Source of the DNA: Novosphingobium huizhouense | GTDB taxonomy: Bacteria > Pseudomonadota > Alphaproteobacteria > Sphingomonadales > Sphingomonadaceae | Reading direction: 5' to 3' | NCBI RefSeq assembly: GCF_020179475.1 | Contig: NZ_JAILXZ010000001.1 | Span: 62,001-126,000, forward strand | DNA length: 64,000 nt | In this document: positions 28,847-37,635 of the stretch, piece after piece | Layout: every line of letters starts with the position of its first letter | How positions within the stretch are numbered: the first letter of the stretch is position 1 | The notes under the pieces: model-generated | Seen by the model: only the letters and a program-made list of their open reading frames with translations | The model's database searches: none | What the model was told of the DNA's origin: nothing | Made by a program: the position numbers and the translations under genes

Positions 28847-29233
28847 ATGGCCATCGTCGACAAGTCGCTGTTCCGCGCCACCCCGGTGCCGCGCCCGCGC
28901 CGCCGCAAGGTTCTGGCGCCGGTCGTGCTGACGCGCGAGGACGGATCCACCTGCAGCGTGGTGGTGGAAAACGTCTCGGCGAGCGGGGTGCTCGCCCGCT
29001 GCGCGCAGGGTGCCCCGCCGGTCGGCGCGCAGGTGCGCATCGCGCTTCCCGACATCGCGCCGCTGTGGGGCGTGGTACGCTGGGTCGAGGACGCGCGCTT
29101 CGGCATCGAGGTCGATCCGCGCAGCGCCGCCGCGCCGGGGGCCGCGGGAGGCGAGGCAGGCGAGCCCGGCAGCGATGCCAACGAGGCGCCGCCGGCGCAC
29201 CCGTCGCCGCCGCCGCGTCGGCTGGGGGGCTGA
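28847..29233 (+). CDS. PilZ-domain protein (short)
   Basis: The 128-residue protein has an N-terminal Arg cluster (RPRRRK, residues about 17-22) and NVSASGV, together matching the R-x-x-x-R and N/D-x-S-x-x-G elements of PilZ domains. The C-terminal 35 residues are a low-complexity Ala/Gly/Pro tail. PilZ domains bind cyclic-di-GMP and relay it to other proteins. It lies 70 bases after oxyR and is convergent with pgsA. Confidence 0.75.
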   Translation: MAIVDKSLFRATPVPRPRRRKVLAPVVLTREDGSTCSVVVENVSASGVLARCAQGAPPVGAQVRIALPDIAPLWGVVRWVEDARFGIEVDPRSAAAPGAAGGEAGEPGSDANEAPPAHPSPPPRRLGG

Positions 29234-29274
29234 TGGCCCGGCCGGGCGCCGGTCCGGCCGCCCGCCCGTCGCGG

Positions 29275-29886
29275 TCAATCCATGTGCTTGAGCCCGACGC
29301 GCAAGTAGTCCCAGCCGGTGATGACGGTGAGCACCGCCGCCGCCCACAGCGTCGTCAGGCCCACCGTATGCGGCACGTTGATGACCAGCCCCGCCACCGC
29401 CATGGTCCAGCCCGGCAGCGCATGGCCGAGGATCAGGGCGCCGAGGCACACCATCTGGAACGTGGTCTTCCACTTGGCGAGGCGCGACACCGGGACCGAG
29501 ACCTGGATGCCGCCGAGGAATTCGCGCAGGCCCGAGACCGCGATCTCGCGGATCAGGATGACGAGCCCGGCGATCACGTGCATGTCGCCCACATAGGGCC
29601 CGCGCAGCACGCCCTGCGCCGACAGCACGAGGATCACCGCCGCGACCATGATCTTGTCGGCGATCGGATCGAGAAACACGCCGAGCTTGCTCACCGTCCC
29701 CTGCGCGCGGGCGAGATAGCCGTCGAAGTAGTCGGTGATCCCCATCAGGCAGTAGATCGCAAAGCCCAGGCCATAGCCGAGCGGCCAGTCGGGCCACCAC
29801 AGCAGCGCCGCGAGCAGCGGCACGGCGAGGATCCGCGACAGCGTCAGCAGGTTGGGCAGGGTCAGCATCGTGCGCGGTCGGGACAT
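29275..29886 (-). CDS. pgsA: CDP-diacylglycerol-glycerol-3-phosphate 3-phosphatidyltransferase
   Basis: The 203-residue integral membrane enzyme has the CDP-alcohol phosphotransferase motif in DYFDGYLARAQG followed by LGVFLDPIADK (D-x2-D-G-x2-A-R-...-G-x3-D-x3-D), preceded by NLLTLSRILAVPLL. It makes phosphatidylglycerol phosphate, the anionic lipid precursor. It starts MSRPRTMLTLPNLLTLSR. A lipid-related transporter gene is divergent from it by 112 bases. Confidence 0.96.
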   Translation of the reverse strand: MSRPRTMLTLPNLLTLSRILAVPLLAALLWWPDWPLGYGLGFAIYCLMGITDYFDGYLARAQGTVSKLGVFLDPIADKIMVAAVILVLSAQGVLRGPYVGDMHVIAGLVILIREIAVSGLREFLGGIQVSVPVSRLAKWKTTFQMVCLGALILGHALPGWTMAVAGLVINVPHTVGLTTLWAAAVLTVITGWDYLRVGLKHMD

Positions 29887-29997
29887 GGGCCGGCCTTAAC
29901 CCCGCCGCGCTGTGGTTGAAAGCATCAGATGCCTCTTGCCCATGCCTGCCATCGGGTTATGGGTCTGCGCGCTAAACGGGATGGTGACAAGACGCGA

Positions 29998-31326
29998 ATG
30001 ACGACCTCCACGCACCTCGTCCGCCAGCGGCGGTTCCTGCCGCTGTTCGTCACCCAGTTGCTCGGCGCGTTCAACGACAATCTCTACAAGAACGCGATGG
30101 TGCTGTACGTCGTCTATTCGATCTACAGCAGCGAGGCGGCCGAGGCGCGCTTTTCGGCGATCGCCTCGGCTCTGTTCATCCTGCCCTTCTTCCTGCTCTC
30201 GGCGCTCGCCGGGCAGCTGGCCGACATGCGCGACAAGGCGAAGATCATCCGTTTCGTGAAAGCCTGCGAGATCGGCATCATGCTGGTCGGCGGCGGCGGC
30301 CTGTTCCTCGCCTGGCAGGGCGTGGCGGTGCAGACCTTCGCGATCCCGCTGATGCTCGCCGCTTTGCTGGCGATGGGGGTGCACTCGACCTTCTTCGGCC
30401 CGATCAAGTACGCCATCCTGCCCCAGCACCTCCACGGCGACGAGGTGCTCGCCGGCACCGGGCTGGTCGAGGCGGGGACCTACATCGCGATCCTTGCCGG
30501 CACGATCCTCGCCGGCTGGATCCCGGTCGAGGTGGCCGCGATGGTGGTCGTGGCGACGGCGGCGGTGGGCTGGCTCGCCGGCCGCCAGGTGCCCCCGGCG
30601 CCGCCGCAGGTCGAAGGCCAGGCGCTCGACTTCCACGTGATCCGCTCGTCGATCACGCTGGTGCGGATGACCATGCGCCACCCGCGCGTGTTCCTCGCGA
30701 TCGCCGCGATCAGCTTCTTCTGGACCGTGGGCGCGGTGCTGTTCATCCAGTTCCCCCCGCTCGCCAAGAACGTGCTCGGCGCCAGCAAGGAAGTCGCCAG
30801 CCTGTTCCTGGTGGTGTTCTCGATCGGCATCGCGATCGGCTCGGTGTCGATCAATGCGCTGCTCAAGGGAACCGTATCGGCACGCTATTCGCCGGCCAGC
30901 GTCATCGTGATGGGACTGTTCGTGGTCGCCTTCCACTTCGTCTGCCGCGGCTGGATCGAGCCGGCCGGCGGCGCGCTGATGGACGTGCCGACCTTCGTCG
31001 TGCACCCCCACGCGGTGCCGCTGCTCGCCTGCCTGCTCGGCATCGCCATCGCGGGCGGAATGTTCGTCGTGCCGCTCTATGCCTTCCTCACCACCGTGGT
31101 CGACAAGTCGGAAACGGCGCGCACGATCGCGGCGAACAACATCGTCAACTCGGGCGCGATGGTGGTGGGCTCGGTGCTCGCGGTGGGCCTCAGTGCAGCG
31201 AAGGTCGCGCTGGTCGACCAGTTGCTGCTCGGCGCCGCGATGTGCCTCGTCTCGGCATGGCTCGGATGGCTGCTCTATCGCGCGGAAAAGGCCCATCCCG
31301 GCGAGATCGAGCACCTGACGCAGTAA
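29998..31326 (+). CDS. MFS transporter, LplT / Aas N-domain type
   Basis: The 442-residue protein has 12 hydrophobic segments and the family N-terminus LPLFVTQLLGAFNDNLYKNAMVL, with STFFGPIKYAILPQHL and GTGLVEAGTYIAILAGT. These match lysophospholipid transporter LplT and the MFS half of large acyl-ACP synthetase/acyltransferase fusions. Here no acyltransferase or acyl-ACP synthetase domain is attached or adjacent. Transport of lysophospholipids is inferred from the family. ATG 29998 precedes the conserved N-terminus. Confidence 0.87.
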   Translation: MTTSTHLVRQRRFLPLFVTQLLGAFNDNLYKNAMVLYVVYSIYSSEAAEARFSAIASALFILPFFLLSALAGQLADMRDKAKIIRFVKACEIGIMLVGGGGLFLAWQGVAVQTFAIPLMLAALLAMGVHSTFFGPIKYAILPQHLHGDEVLAGTGLVEAGTYIAILAGTILAGWIPVEVAAMVVVATAAVGWLAGRQVPPAPPQVEGQALDFHVIRSSITLVRMTMRHPRVFLAIAAISFFWTVGAVLFIQFPPLAKNVLGASKEVASLFLVVFSIGIAIGSVSINALLKGTVSARYSPASVIVMGLFVVAFHFVCRGWIEPAGGALMDVPTFVVHPHAVPLLACLLGIAIAGGMFVVPLYAFLTTVVDKSETARTIAANNIVNSGAMVVGSVLAVGLSAAKVALVDQLLLGAAMCLVSAWLGWLLYRAEKAHPGEIEHLTQ

Positions 31327-31351
31327 GCGCGGGCAGCCCGCGCGCCGCCGG

Positions 31352-31588
31352 TCAGGACAGGAACAGCATCACCGCGGTGAAGCAGGCGCAATAGGCCATC
31401 AGGAAGTCCTTGACGTCCTGCAGTCCCAGCTTGCGCCCCTCGACATCCTTCGAACGCAGTTCGGCCCGGCGCATGCATTCCAGCACTTCGGGTTCGAACA
31501 CCGGCAGGCGCGCGAAGACGTGGGCGGGCAGCGTGCGACGGAACGGATGTCCGGCAAGCTCGGGGTTGAGGGCACGGAAGCTCGTCAT
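31352..31588 (-). CDS. small protein with C-terminal hydrophobic helix
   Basis: The 78-residue protein reads MTSFRALNPELAGHPFRRTLPAHVFARLPVF at the N-terminus and ends in a single hydrophobic segment MAYCACFTAVMLFLS (about residues 63-78), as for a tail-anchored membrane protein. The composition fits a real gene, and similar short proteins occur in sphingomonads. No function is known. It is convergent with the MFS gene, 25 bases away. Confidence 0.6.
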   Translation of the reverse strand: MTSFRALNPELAGHPFRRTLPAHVFARLPVFEPEVLECMRRAELRSKDVEGRKLGLQDVKDFLMAYCACFTAVMLFLS

Positions 31589-31693
31589 GGCCCAAGGTTA
31601 ACGCATTGTTTACGATTTGGTATCCCGGCCCACGCGAAAAGTTGCTCCAGTCCCGCTCCGGCACAGGATCGCACAGGAACCGAAATGGATACG

Positions 31694-31723
31694 AAAAAGG
31701 GCCGCCCCGCGGGGACGGCCCTT
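31694..31723 (-). terminator. rho-independent terminator of the CsbD gene
   Basis: On the minus strand AAAGGGCCGTCCCC pairs with GGGGCGGCCCTTT over a very short loop, followed by further T residues. It begins 27 bases after the stop codon of the CsbD-like gene. Confidence 0.8.
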
Positions 31724-31749
31724 TCGCCGGTTTCCGACGGGCGCAAGCC

Positions 31750-31932
31750 TCAGACGGCGTCGCCGAGCGCGCCCTTGACCTTGCCCGAAACGTTCTGCGC
31801 ATCGCCCTTGAGGCTCTGCGCCGCGCCTTCGTTCTTGAGGCTCTGGTCCTCGGTCACTTCGCCCGCGACCTGCTTGGCGGCGCCGGCGATCTTGTTGCCC
31901 GCGGCCTTGGCGCGATCGGTCAGTTCACCCAT
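31750..31932 (-). CDS. CsbD family stress-response protein
   Basis: The 60-residue hydrophilic protein matches the CsbD pattern: N-terminal TDRAKAAGNKIAGAAKQVAGEVT, then KNEGAAQSLKGDAQNVSGKVKGAL. CsbD-like proteins are abundant, partly disordered and induced in general stress in many bacteria; no enzymatic role is known. A clear ribosome-binding site (AAGGAGCTACGAC) precedes the ATG and a terminator follows, so it is monocistronic. Confidence 0.9.
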   Translation of the reverse strand: MGELTDRAKAAGNKIAGAAKQVAGEVTEDQSLKNEGAAQSLKGDAQNVSGKVKGALGDAV

Positions 31933-31998
31933 GTCGTAGCTCCTTGCGTTACCGGCGGAATTGGCATCGCCGGTTCGACAGGACTACGAACGAGCGCG

Positions 31999-32445
31999 TC
32001 AGATCGTTCCGCCGGCCATCTCCAGCACCAGGGCCCATTCGGACGGGCGCACGGCCGAGACCGACAGGCGCGACAGCCGCAGGAGCTCCATCTCGGCAAG
32101 CGCGGGGGTGGCCTTGATCGTCTTCAGCGTGACCGCATCGGCGAGCTTGACCACCGGCTTCACCTTGACCGCCGCCCACTTGCCGTCGGGGTCGGTCGGA
32201 TCGACGAGGCCGCCCTGACTGATCGTGGCGATGCCGACGATCTCCTTGCCGATGTTCGAATGGTAGAAGAAGGCAAGGTCGCCCACCGCCATCGTGCGCA
32301 GGTTGCGCGCCGCGAGATGGTTGCGCACCCCGTCCCAGGTGCCTTCGCCTTCGGCGACGAGGTCGTCCCAGCTGTAGACGTCGGGTTCGGACTTCATCAG
32401 CCAGAGCTGCTTGCCCGCGATGTCCGGCCCGTTGATTTTGGTCAT
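31999..32445 (-). CDS. EVE domain-containing protein
   Basis: The 148-residue protein is nearly all EVE domain: WLMKSEPDVYSWDDL, GTWDGVRNHLAARNLRTMAVGDLAFFYHSN and the C-terminal RLSRLSVSAVRPSEWALVLEM. EVE/PUA-like proteins (thymocyte nuclear protein 1 family) bind modified bases in DNA or RNA. Bacterial stand-alone EVE proteins have been linked to modified-base recognition, but no target is shown here. It is divergent from the dioxygenase gene by 62 bases. Confidence 0.9.
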   Translation of the reverse strand: MTKINGPDIAGKQLWLMKSEPDVYSWDDLVAEGEGTWDGVRNHLAARNLRTMAVGDLAFFYHSNIGKEIVGIATISQGGLVDPTDPDGKWAAVKVKPVVKLADAVTLKTIKATPALAEMELLRLSRLSVSAVRPSEWALVLEMAGGTI

Positions 32446-32507
32446 GAATACCCCGTCGAATCCCGCTATCGACGCCCCTTACGCCAAGACGCGCCAACAG
32501 GAAAACC

Positions 32508-33446
32508 ATGCCCCTCGAGACTCTCCCCGTGCTTTCGCTCGCGAGCGACCCGGCCGACCTTTCGCGCGACCTCGGCGAAAGCTTCAGCACCTTCGGCTTC
32601 GCCATGGTCCGCGACCACGGGCTCGACCCGGCGCTGGTCGCGCGCGCCTGGGACCTCACCGCGCGCTTCTTCGCCCTGCCCGAGGACGAGAAGCGCCGCT
32701 ATTTCCTCGCAGGCCAAGGCGGCGCGCGCGGCTACACCCCGTTCCGCACCGAGATCGCCAAGGGCGCCAAAGTCCACGATCTCAAGGAGTTCTGGCACGT
32801 CGGCCGGACCCTGCCCGCAGGCCATCCGCTCGCCGGGCCGTCGATGCCGGCCAACGTCTGGCCCGAGCGGCCCGAAGGCTTCCGCGAGACCTTCGAGGCG
32901 CTGTTCGAGGCCCTCGACCGGGTCGGAGCGACGATCCTGTCGCGCATCGCGGTGTGGCTGGGGCTCGACGCGCACTGGTTCGACGGTCCGATCGAGGATG
33001 GCAATTCGGTGCTGCGCCTGCTGCACTATCCGCCCGTGCCCGATGCCGAGGAAGGCGCGATCCGCGCCGGCGCGCACGAGGACATCAACCTGATCACGCT
33101 GCTGCTCGGCGCGCACGAAGCCGGGCTGCAACTGCTGACCAGGCAGGGCGAATGGATCGACGTCGCCCCGCCCGAAGGCGCGCTGGTGGTCAACATCGGC
33201 GACATGCTGCAGCGCCTGACCAACCACGTGCTGCCCTCGACCACGCACCGCGTGCGCAACCCGCTGGGCGAGCGCGCCGCGCACAGCCGCTATTCGATGC
33301 CGTTCTTCCTGCACCTGCGCAGCGACTTCCGCTTCGAAACGCTGCCCGGCTGCATCAGCGCCGACAATCCCGACCGCTATCCTGTCTCGATCACTGCCGA
33401 CGATTACCTGCAGGAACGCCTGCGCGAGATCGGCCTCAAGAAGTAG
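32508..33446 (+). CDS. isopenicillin N synthase-like 2OG-Fe(II) dioxygenase
   Basis: The 312-residue protein has the N-terminal DIOX domain (STFGFAMVRDHGL) and the 2-oxoglutarate/Fe(II) core with H-x-D in AGAHEDINLITLLL (Glu then Asp after His) and a distal His in PSTTHRVRNP, followed by R-Y-S for 2OG binding. Members oxidise small molecules; EfeF-like or ethylene-forming-like roles cannot be told apart here. An AGGAAAA ribosome-binding site precedes the ATG. Confidence 0.88.
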   Translation: MPLETLPVLSLASDPADLSRDLGESFSTFGFAMVRDHGLDPALVARAWDLTARFFALPEDEKRRYFLAGQGGARGYTPFRTEIAKGAKVHDLKEFWHVGRTLPAGHPLAGPSMPANVWPERPEGFRETFEALFEALDRVGATILSRIAVWLGLDAHWFDGPIEDGNSVLRLLHYPPVPDAEEGAIRAGAHEDINLITLLLGAHEAGLQLLTRQGEWIDVAPPEGALVVNIGDMLQRLTNHVLPSTTHRVRNPLGERAAHSRYSMPFFLHLRSDFRFETLPGCISADNPDRYPVSITADDYLQERLREIGLKK

Positions 33447-33447
33447 G

Positions 33448-34203
33448 TCAGAACCGCGGCTTGCGGCGTTCGCGGAAGGCGGCGAGGCCCTCGGCGAAGG
33501 CCGCGCCGCCGAAGCCTGCGTCGAACGCCGCGTCGTGCGCCGGATCGTGGCCTGTGGTGTCGCCGGCGCTGTCCCCCAGCGTCGCCTTCATTGCAGCCAC
33601 GCTGGCGGGCGCATTGGCGGCGATTTCGCTCGCAAGCGCGCGCGCAGCGGCGAGCGCATCGGTTTCGACCTGCTCGACGAGGCCGATGCGCATGGCTTCG
33701 TCCGCGCCGATCCGCCCTGCCCCGAACAGCAGCCGCGCCGCCTGCCCCCGCCCGACGAGCGCGACGAGGCGGTTCACGTCCTCCTGCGGGTAGGAGATGC
33801 CGAGCTTCGCGGGGGTGATCGCGAAGACGGCGGATGGCGCAGCGATGCGGATGTCGCAGGCGAGCGCCAGCGCCACCCCGCCGCCGAAGCAATCACCCTC
33901 GACCAACGCGATCGTGGCGAGCGGCAGCGTCTGCAGCGGGTCCATCGCCGCGCGCATCGCGGCGCGGAATTCTGGCCGGAGTTCGGGCTCGTTGGCCAGG
34001 CGGCCGATCTCGCGCAGGTCCGAGCCGGAGCAGAAGCTGCCCGCCACGGCCGAGCGCAAGACGATGACCCGCGCGCCCTGCGCGTGGGCCGCAGCTGCCG
34101 CGTCGGCAATCGCGCGCCAGTCGTCGAGCCCCAGCGCATTGCGCGTGCCCGCACGATCGAGCACGATTTCAGCGACATGGCCGGCGATGTTGCAATCGAT
34201 CAT
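33448..34203 (-). CDS. enoyl-CoA hydratase/isomerase family protein
   Basis: The 251-residue crotonase-fold protein has SFCSGSDLREIG (first oxyanion element) and ALVEGDCFGGGVALALACDIRIAA (second), and the acidic position near KLGISYPQEDVNRL. Catalytic glutamates typical of strict hydratases are not obvious, so isomerase or another crotonase activity is possible. It is convergent with the dioxygenase with a 1-base gap between the genes. Confidence 0.88.
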   Translation of the reverse strand: MIDCNIAGHVAEIVLDRAGTRNALGLDDWRAIADAAAAAHAQGARVIVLRSAVAGSFCSGSDLREIGRLANEPELRPEFRAAMRAAMDPLQTLPLATIALVEGDCFGGGVALALACDIRIAAPSAVFAITPAKLGISYPQEDVNRLVALVGRGQAARLLFGAGRIGADEAMRIGLVEQVETDALAAARALASEIAANAPASVAAMKATLGDSAGDTTGHDPAHDAAFDAGFGGAAFAEGLAAFRERRKPRF

Positions 34204-34257
34204 GAACTTGCTCCCCCGGATGGGTGCGTGGTGCAGCGCGGGGAGAAAAGCGGGAAA

Positions 34258-34333
34258 TGGTGGAGCCTAGCGGGATCGAACCGCTGACCTCCTGCATGCC
34301 ATGCAGGCGCTCTCCCAGCTGAGCTAAGGCCCC
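34258..34333 (-). tRNA. tRNA-Ala (anticodon GGC)
   Basis: This minus-strand cloverleaf begins GGGGCCTTAGCTCAG at 34333. The anticodon stem CCTGC/GCAGG encloses loop ATGGCAT with anticodon GGC, the T arm is CAGCGGTTCGATCCCGCTAG, and CCA is encoded at 34260-34258. It reads GCC/GCU. Confidence 0.96.
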
Positions 34334-34418
34334 ACATTTCCGATGTTTCGCCCTGGGAAGGCGAACCGTCCGCGGCGTCTGTATCGCCGGGAGCCGCGCC
34401 TCTAAGGGAGGCCCGGAC

Positions 34419-34456
34419 GGCTGGCAAGACCATTTTTTCCTGCCAGCCGATTTTTT
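34419..34456 (+). terminator. strong hairpin with T7 run
   Basis: GGCTGGCA (34419-34426) pairs perfectly with TGCCAGCC (34441-34448), followed by GATTTTTTT on the plus strand. All nearby genes are on the minus strand, where the same hairpin is not followed by T residues but is preceded by A residues; it could act as a stability element for the minus transcript or stop antisense transcription. Confidence 0.5.
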
Positions 34457-34531
34457 TGCCGCGGCCCTCGCAACCAGGCCAAAGCCGCGGCGCAGGGCGC
34501 TTCGGGCCGAAGCCGTCGCGCCGGCAAGGCG

Positions 34532-34849
34532 TCAGGCCTCGTCGTCCTCGCCTTCGTGCCCGGCGACGCCGAGATCGTCGTCACCGCCGAGATCGACGTC
34601 GTTGTCGGGCGAATCGCCGTCCTCGTCGATGTCGAGATCCTCGTCGGCCAGATCGACGTCGGGATCGGCGACGACCTTCTCCTTCTGGATCTCCTCGTAG
34701 GGGATCGGCTGCTTCGACTTGAGCACCGGCTCGGGATTCCACGAATACTTGCACTCGACGCAAGTGACCGGATCGTCCTTGCCGAGGTCGTAGAAGCGGG
34801 TGCCGCACTTCGGACAGCCGTGCTTGGCGCCCCATTCAGGCTTGACCAT
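34532..34849 (-). CDS. TIGR02300 (FYDLN acid) zinc-ribbon protein
   Basis: The 105-residue protein begins [37 protein letters not shown], with two C-x-x-C pairs forming a zinc ribbon around the diagnostic FYDLN-like motif (FYDLG here). It ends in a strongly acidic tail ([27 protein letters not shown]). The family is restricted mainly to alphaproteobacteria and sits beside aroA, as here (divergent, 214 bases). Its role is unknown. Confidence 0.93.
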   Translation of the reverse strand: MVKPEWGAKHGCPKCGTRFYDLGKDDPVTCVECKYSWNPEPVLKSKQPIPYEEIQKEKVVADPDVDLADEDLDIDEDGDSPDNDVDLGGDDDLGVAGHEGEDDEA

Positions 34850-35063
34850 GAAAATTCCTCAAGTCTTGCCCCGGACGCCAGAAACCGGCCCGGGCTGCAG
34901 ATACCAGTGCTTGATGGTCCCGCTCACCGGCGAAATCAAGGATGCGCGAAATCGACGATGCGGGGGAATCAAGAGCGGCGCGCGCCTTGCCATAGCGGCG
35001 TGGCGCTGTCAAAAGCCGCGCGCTTTTCCCCGCACACCCAGCCGGAAAGACCATAGGCTCCCC

Positions 35064-36434
35064 GTGTCGTCCCACGATCCCGCGCAGATGCGCCCCCGCC
35101 GCTTCACCGCCCTCGGCCCGCTTACCGGCCGTATCCGCGTGCCCGGCGACAAGTCGATCAGCCACCGCTCGATCATGCTCGGCGCGCTCGCGGTGGGCGA
35201 GACCACCGTCACCGGCCTGCTCGAAGGCGAGGACGTGCTCTCGACCGCGGCGGCGATGCGCGCGATGGGCGCCACGATCGAGCGCGACGCGCTCGGCACC
35301 TGGCACGTCCACGGCGTCGGCGTCGGCGGGCTGCTCCAGCCGCAGACCGCGCTCGACATGGGCAATTCGGGCACCTCGACCCGGCTGCTGATGGGTCTCG
35401 TCGCCAGCCATCCGATCACCGCCACCTTCATCGGCGACGCCAGCCTGTCGAAGCGGCCGATGGGCCGGGTGATCGAACCGCTCTCGCAGATCGGCGCGAG
35501 CTTCACCGCCACGCCGGGCGGACGCCTGCCGCTGACCCTGACCGGCGTGCAGCCGGCGATCCCGATCAGCTACCGCCTGCCCGTCGCGTCGGCCCAGGTG
35601 AAAAGCGCGGTGCTGCTCGCCGGGCTCAACACCGCAGGCGTCACCACGGTGATCGAGCCGGTGCCGACCCGCGACCATTCCGAACGCATGCTCAAGGGCT
35701 TCGGCGCGGAACTTCACGTCGAAGTCGAAGCCGACGGGACCCGCGTGATCCGCCTGACCGGAGAGGCCGAGCTGAAGCCGCAGGCGATCGAGGTGCCGGG
35801 CGATCCGTCCTCCGCGGCATTCTTCGTGGTGGCCGCGCTGCTCGCACCCGGCTCCGACCTCGTGATCGAGAACGTCGGGCTCAATCCCACCCGCGCCGCA
35901 CTGTTCGACGTGCTGCGCCTGATGGGCGGTGCGATCGAGGAACTGGACCGGCGCGACGTCGGCGGCGAGCCCGTGGCCGACTTGCGCGTGCGCCATTCGC
36001 TGCTGACCGGCATCGAGGTCGATCCTGCGGTGGTGCCGAGCATGGTCGATGAATTTCCGGTGCTGTTCGTCGCCGCCGCGCTGGCGCAGGGCCGCACCGT
36101 GACCCGGGGCCTCGAAGAACTGCGCGTCAAGGAAAGCGATCGCATCGCGGTGATGCGCGCCGCGCTCGACCTTGCCGGCGCGCGGGTGACCGAGACCGAG
36201 GATGGCCTGATCATCGACGGCACCGGCGGCGAGCCGCTTGCCGGCACGCCCGAAGGCGCAAGCATCGCCACCCACCTCGACCACCGCATCGCGATGAGCA
36301 TGGCGGTCGCAGGGCTCGCCAGCGGCGGCGGCGTCGAGGTCGACGATACCCGGCCGATCGCGACCAGCTTCCCGGTGTTCGAGCAGCTGCTCGCCACCGC
36401 CACCGCCACCGCCAGCGCCAGCGAACCTGCATGA
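35064..36434 (+). CDS. aroA: 5-enolpyruvylshikimate-3-phosphate synthase, class II
   Basis: The 456-residue enzyme makes EPSP, the sixth step of the shikimate pathway. The four class II signatures are present: GDKS, SAQVK, RDHSE and NPTR, as in the CP4-type enzyme. The GTG at 35064 gives [14 protein letters not shown], close to the family start; ATG 35088 is an alternative. It ends in a short TATATASAS tail and overlaps cmk by 4 bases (ATGA). Confidence 0.95.
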   Translation: MSSHDPAQMRPRRFTALGPLTGRIRVPGDKSISHRSIMLGALAVGETTVTGLLEGEDVLSTAAAMRAMGATIERDALGTWHVHGVGVGGLLQPQTALDMGNSGTSTRLLMGLVASHPITATFIGDASLSKRPMGRVIEPLSQIGASFTATPGGRLPLTLTGVQPAIPISYRLPVASAQVKSAVLLAGLNTAGVTTVIEPVPTRDHSERMLKGFGAELHVEVEADGTRVIRLTGEAELKPQAIEVPGDPSSAAFFVVAALLAPGSDLVIENVGLNPTRAALFDVLRLMGGAIEELDRRDVGGEPVADLRVRHSLLTGIEVDPAVVPSMVDEFPVLFVAAALAQGRTVTRGLEELRVKESDRIAVMRAALDLAGARVTETEDGLIIDGTGGEPLAGTPEGASIATHLDHRIAMSMAVAGLASGGGVEVDDTRPIATSFPVFEQLLATATATASASEPA

Positions 36435-37060
36435 TCATCGCGGTCGACGGTCCCACCGCCTCGGGCAAGGGCACGATCGCCAGGGCGCTCGCCGCGCACT
36501 TCGGCCTGCCGCATCTCGATACCGGCCTGCTCTACCGCGCGGTGGGCCGCCAGGTGTTCCTCGATGGCGGCGATCCCGACGACAGCGGCGATGCCCTTGC
36601 CGCGACCAGCTTTCCCGAAGCGCTGCTCGACGATCCCGAACTGCGCTCGGAAGTGACCGGCGGGCTCGCCAGCCGCGTCTCGGTCCACCCATCGGTGCGC
36701 GCCGCGCTGCTCGAACGCCAGCAGGCCTTCGCCGGCCAGCCGGGCGGCGCCGTGCTCGACGGGCGCGACATCGCCACGGTGATCGCGCCCCATGCCGATG
36801 CCAAGCTGTTCGTCACCGCCAGCGTCGCCGCGCGCGCGCTGCGCCGCTGGCTCGAGATGAAGGGCCGCGGCGAGGACGTCGCGCGCGAGGCGATCGAAGC
36901 CGACCTCGCCGCGCGCGACGAGCGCGACCGCACCCGCGCGCAGGCCCCGTTGCGCCAGGCGGAAGGGGCCGCCCTGCTCGATACCTCCGCGCTGCCGCCC
37001 GAAGCCGCCATTGCGGCCGCGATCGCGCTTGTCGAAAAGCAGCTTGCTGCGCATGGCTGA
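36431..37060 (+). CDS. cmk: cytidylate kinase
   Basis: The 209-residue nucleoside monophosphate kinase has the P-loop [12 protein letters not shown], the CMP-binding region [12 protein letters not shown], the D-G-R-D-I motif ([10 protein letters not shown]) and the [13 protein letters not shown] lid segment. It phosphorylates CMP and dCMP. It is translationally coupled to aroA. In many alphaproteobacteria rpsA follows cmk, but here a PilZ gene comes next. Confidence 0.96.
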   Translation: MIIAVDGPTASGKGTIARALAAHFGLPHLDTGLLYRAVGRQVFLDGGDPDDSGDALAATSFPEALLDDPELRSEVTGGLASRVSVHPSVRAALLERQQAFAGQPGGAVLDGRDIATVIAPHADAKLFVTASVAARALRRWLEMKGRGEDVAREAIEADLAARDERDRTRAQAPLRQAEGAALLDTSALPPEAAIAAAIALVEKQLAAHG

Positions 37061-37192
37061 CGCGCAAGGTCTGGTTGGTTTCGGCTACCGCCCGTCCGCG
37101 TAGGAACCCCTAGCCCCCGGGCAAGGGGTGAAACCCCGCCGCAAGTCCCCGTTCTTCCCGACCGGTAGTTAACGCAAGGCTGGAGACGGATC

Positions 37193-37564
37193 ATGTTTCT
37201 CGACATCGGCAGCGACGCGCAGGACTTCGATCTCGCCAGCCTGCGCCGCGTCGAACGCATCGGTTTCGAGCTTCCCGTGCGCTGCAAGCACGGCCTCGTC
37301 CGGTCGACCGTCATGCTTAAGGACCTCACCCCGTACGGGGCGCGGATCGACGGTCTCGACAAGCAGCGCATCGGCGAACCGCTGACCCTGTTCATTCCCG
37401 GGCTTCACGCCAAGACCGCCTTCGTCGTGTGGTCCGAACCGATGTCCTCGGGCCTCGAGTTCGACCATCCGCTGCACCAGGCGGTGTTCGAGACGCTGGT
37501 CAGCGACTTCGCCATCGGCCACCATCGCAAGGCCGCGCGCCGCCCCGTGCGCCGCGCCGCCTGA
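37193..37564 (+). CDS. PilZ-domain protein
   Basis: The 123-residue single-domain protein has an N-terminal RRVER segment (R-x-x-x-R) and DLTPYGA in place of the usual D/N-x-S-x-x-G (Ser replaced by Thr), then WSEPMSSGLEF at the end of the barrel. Cyclic-di-GMP binding is probable but weakened by the substitution. It lies 133 bases after cmk and 72 bases before the acyltransferase gene. Confidence 0.75.
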   Translation: MFLDIGSDAQDFDLASLRRVERIGFELPVRCKHGLVRSTVMLKDLTPYGARIDGLDKQRIGEPLTLFIPGLHAKTAFVVWSEPMSSGLEFDHPLHQAVFETLVSDFAIGHHRKAARRPVRRAA

Positions 37565-37635
37565 GCGGCCGCCCGACGGTTGCGAAAGGCGCCTGCCACC
37601 GCAGCAATGCTTGCCGTTCGCGCCGAAAAGGGCCA

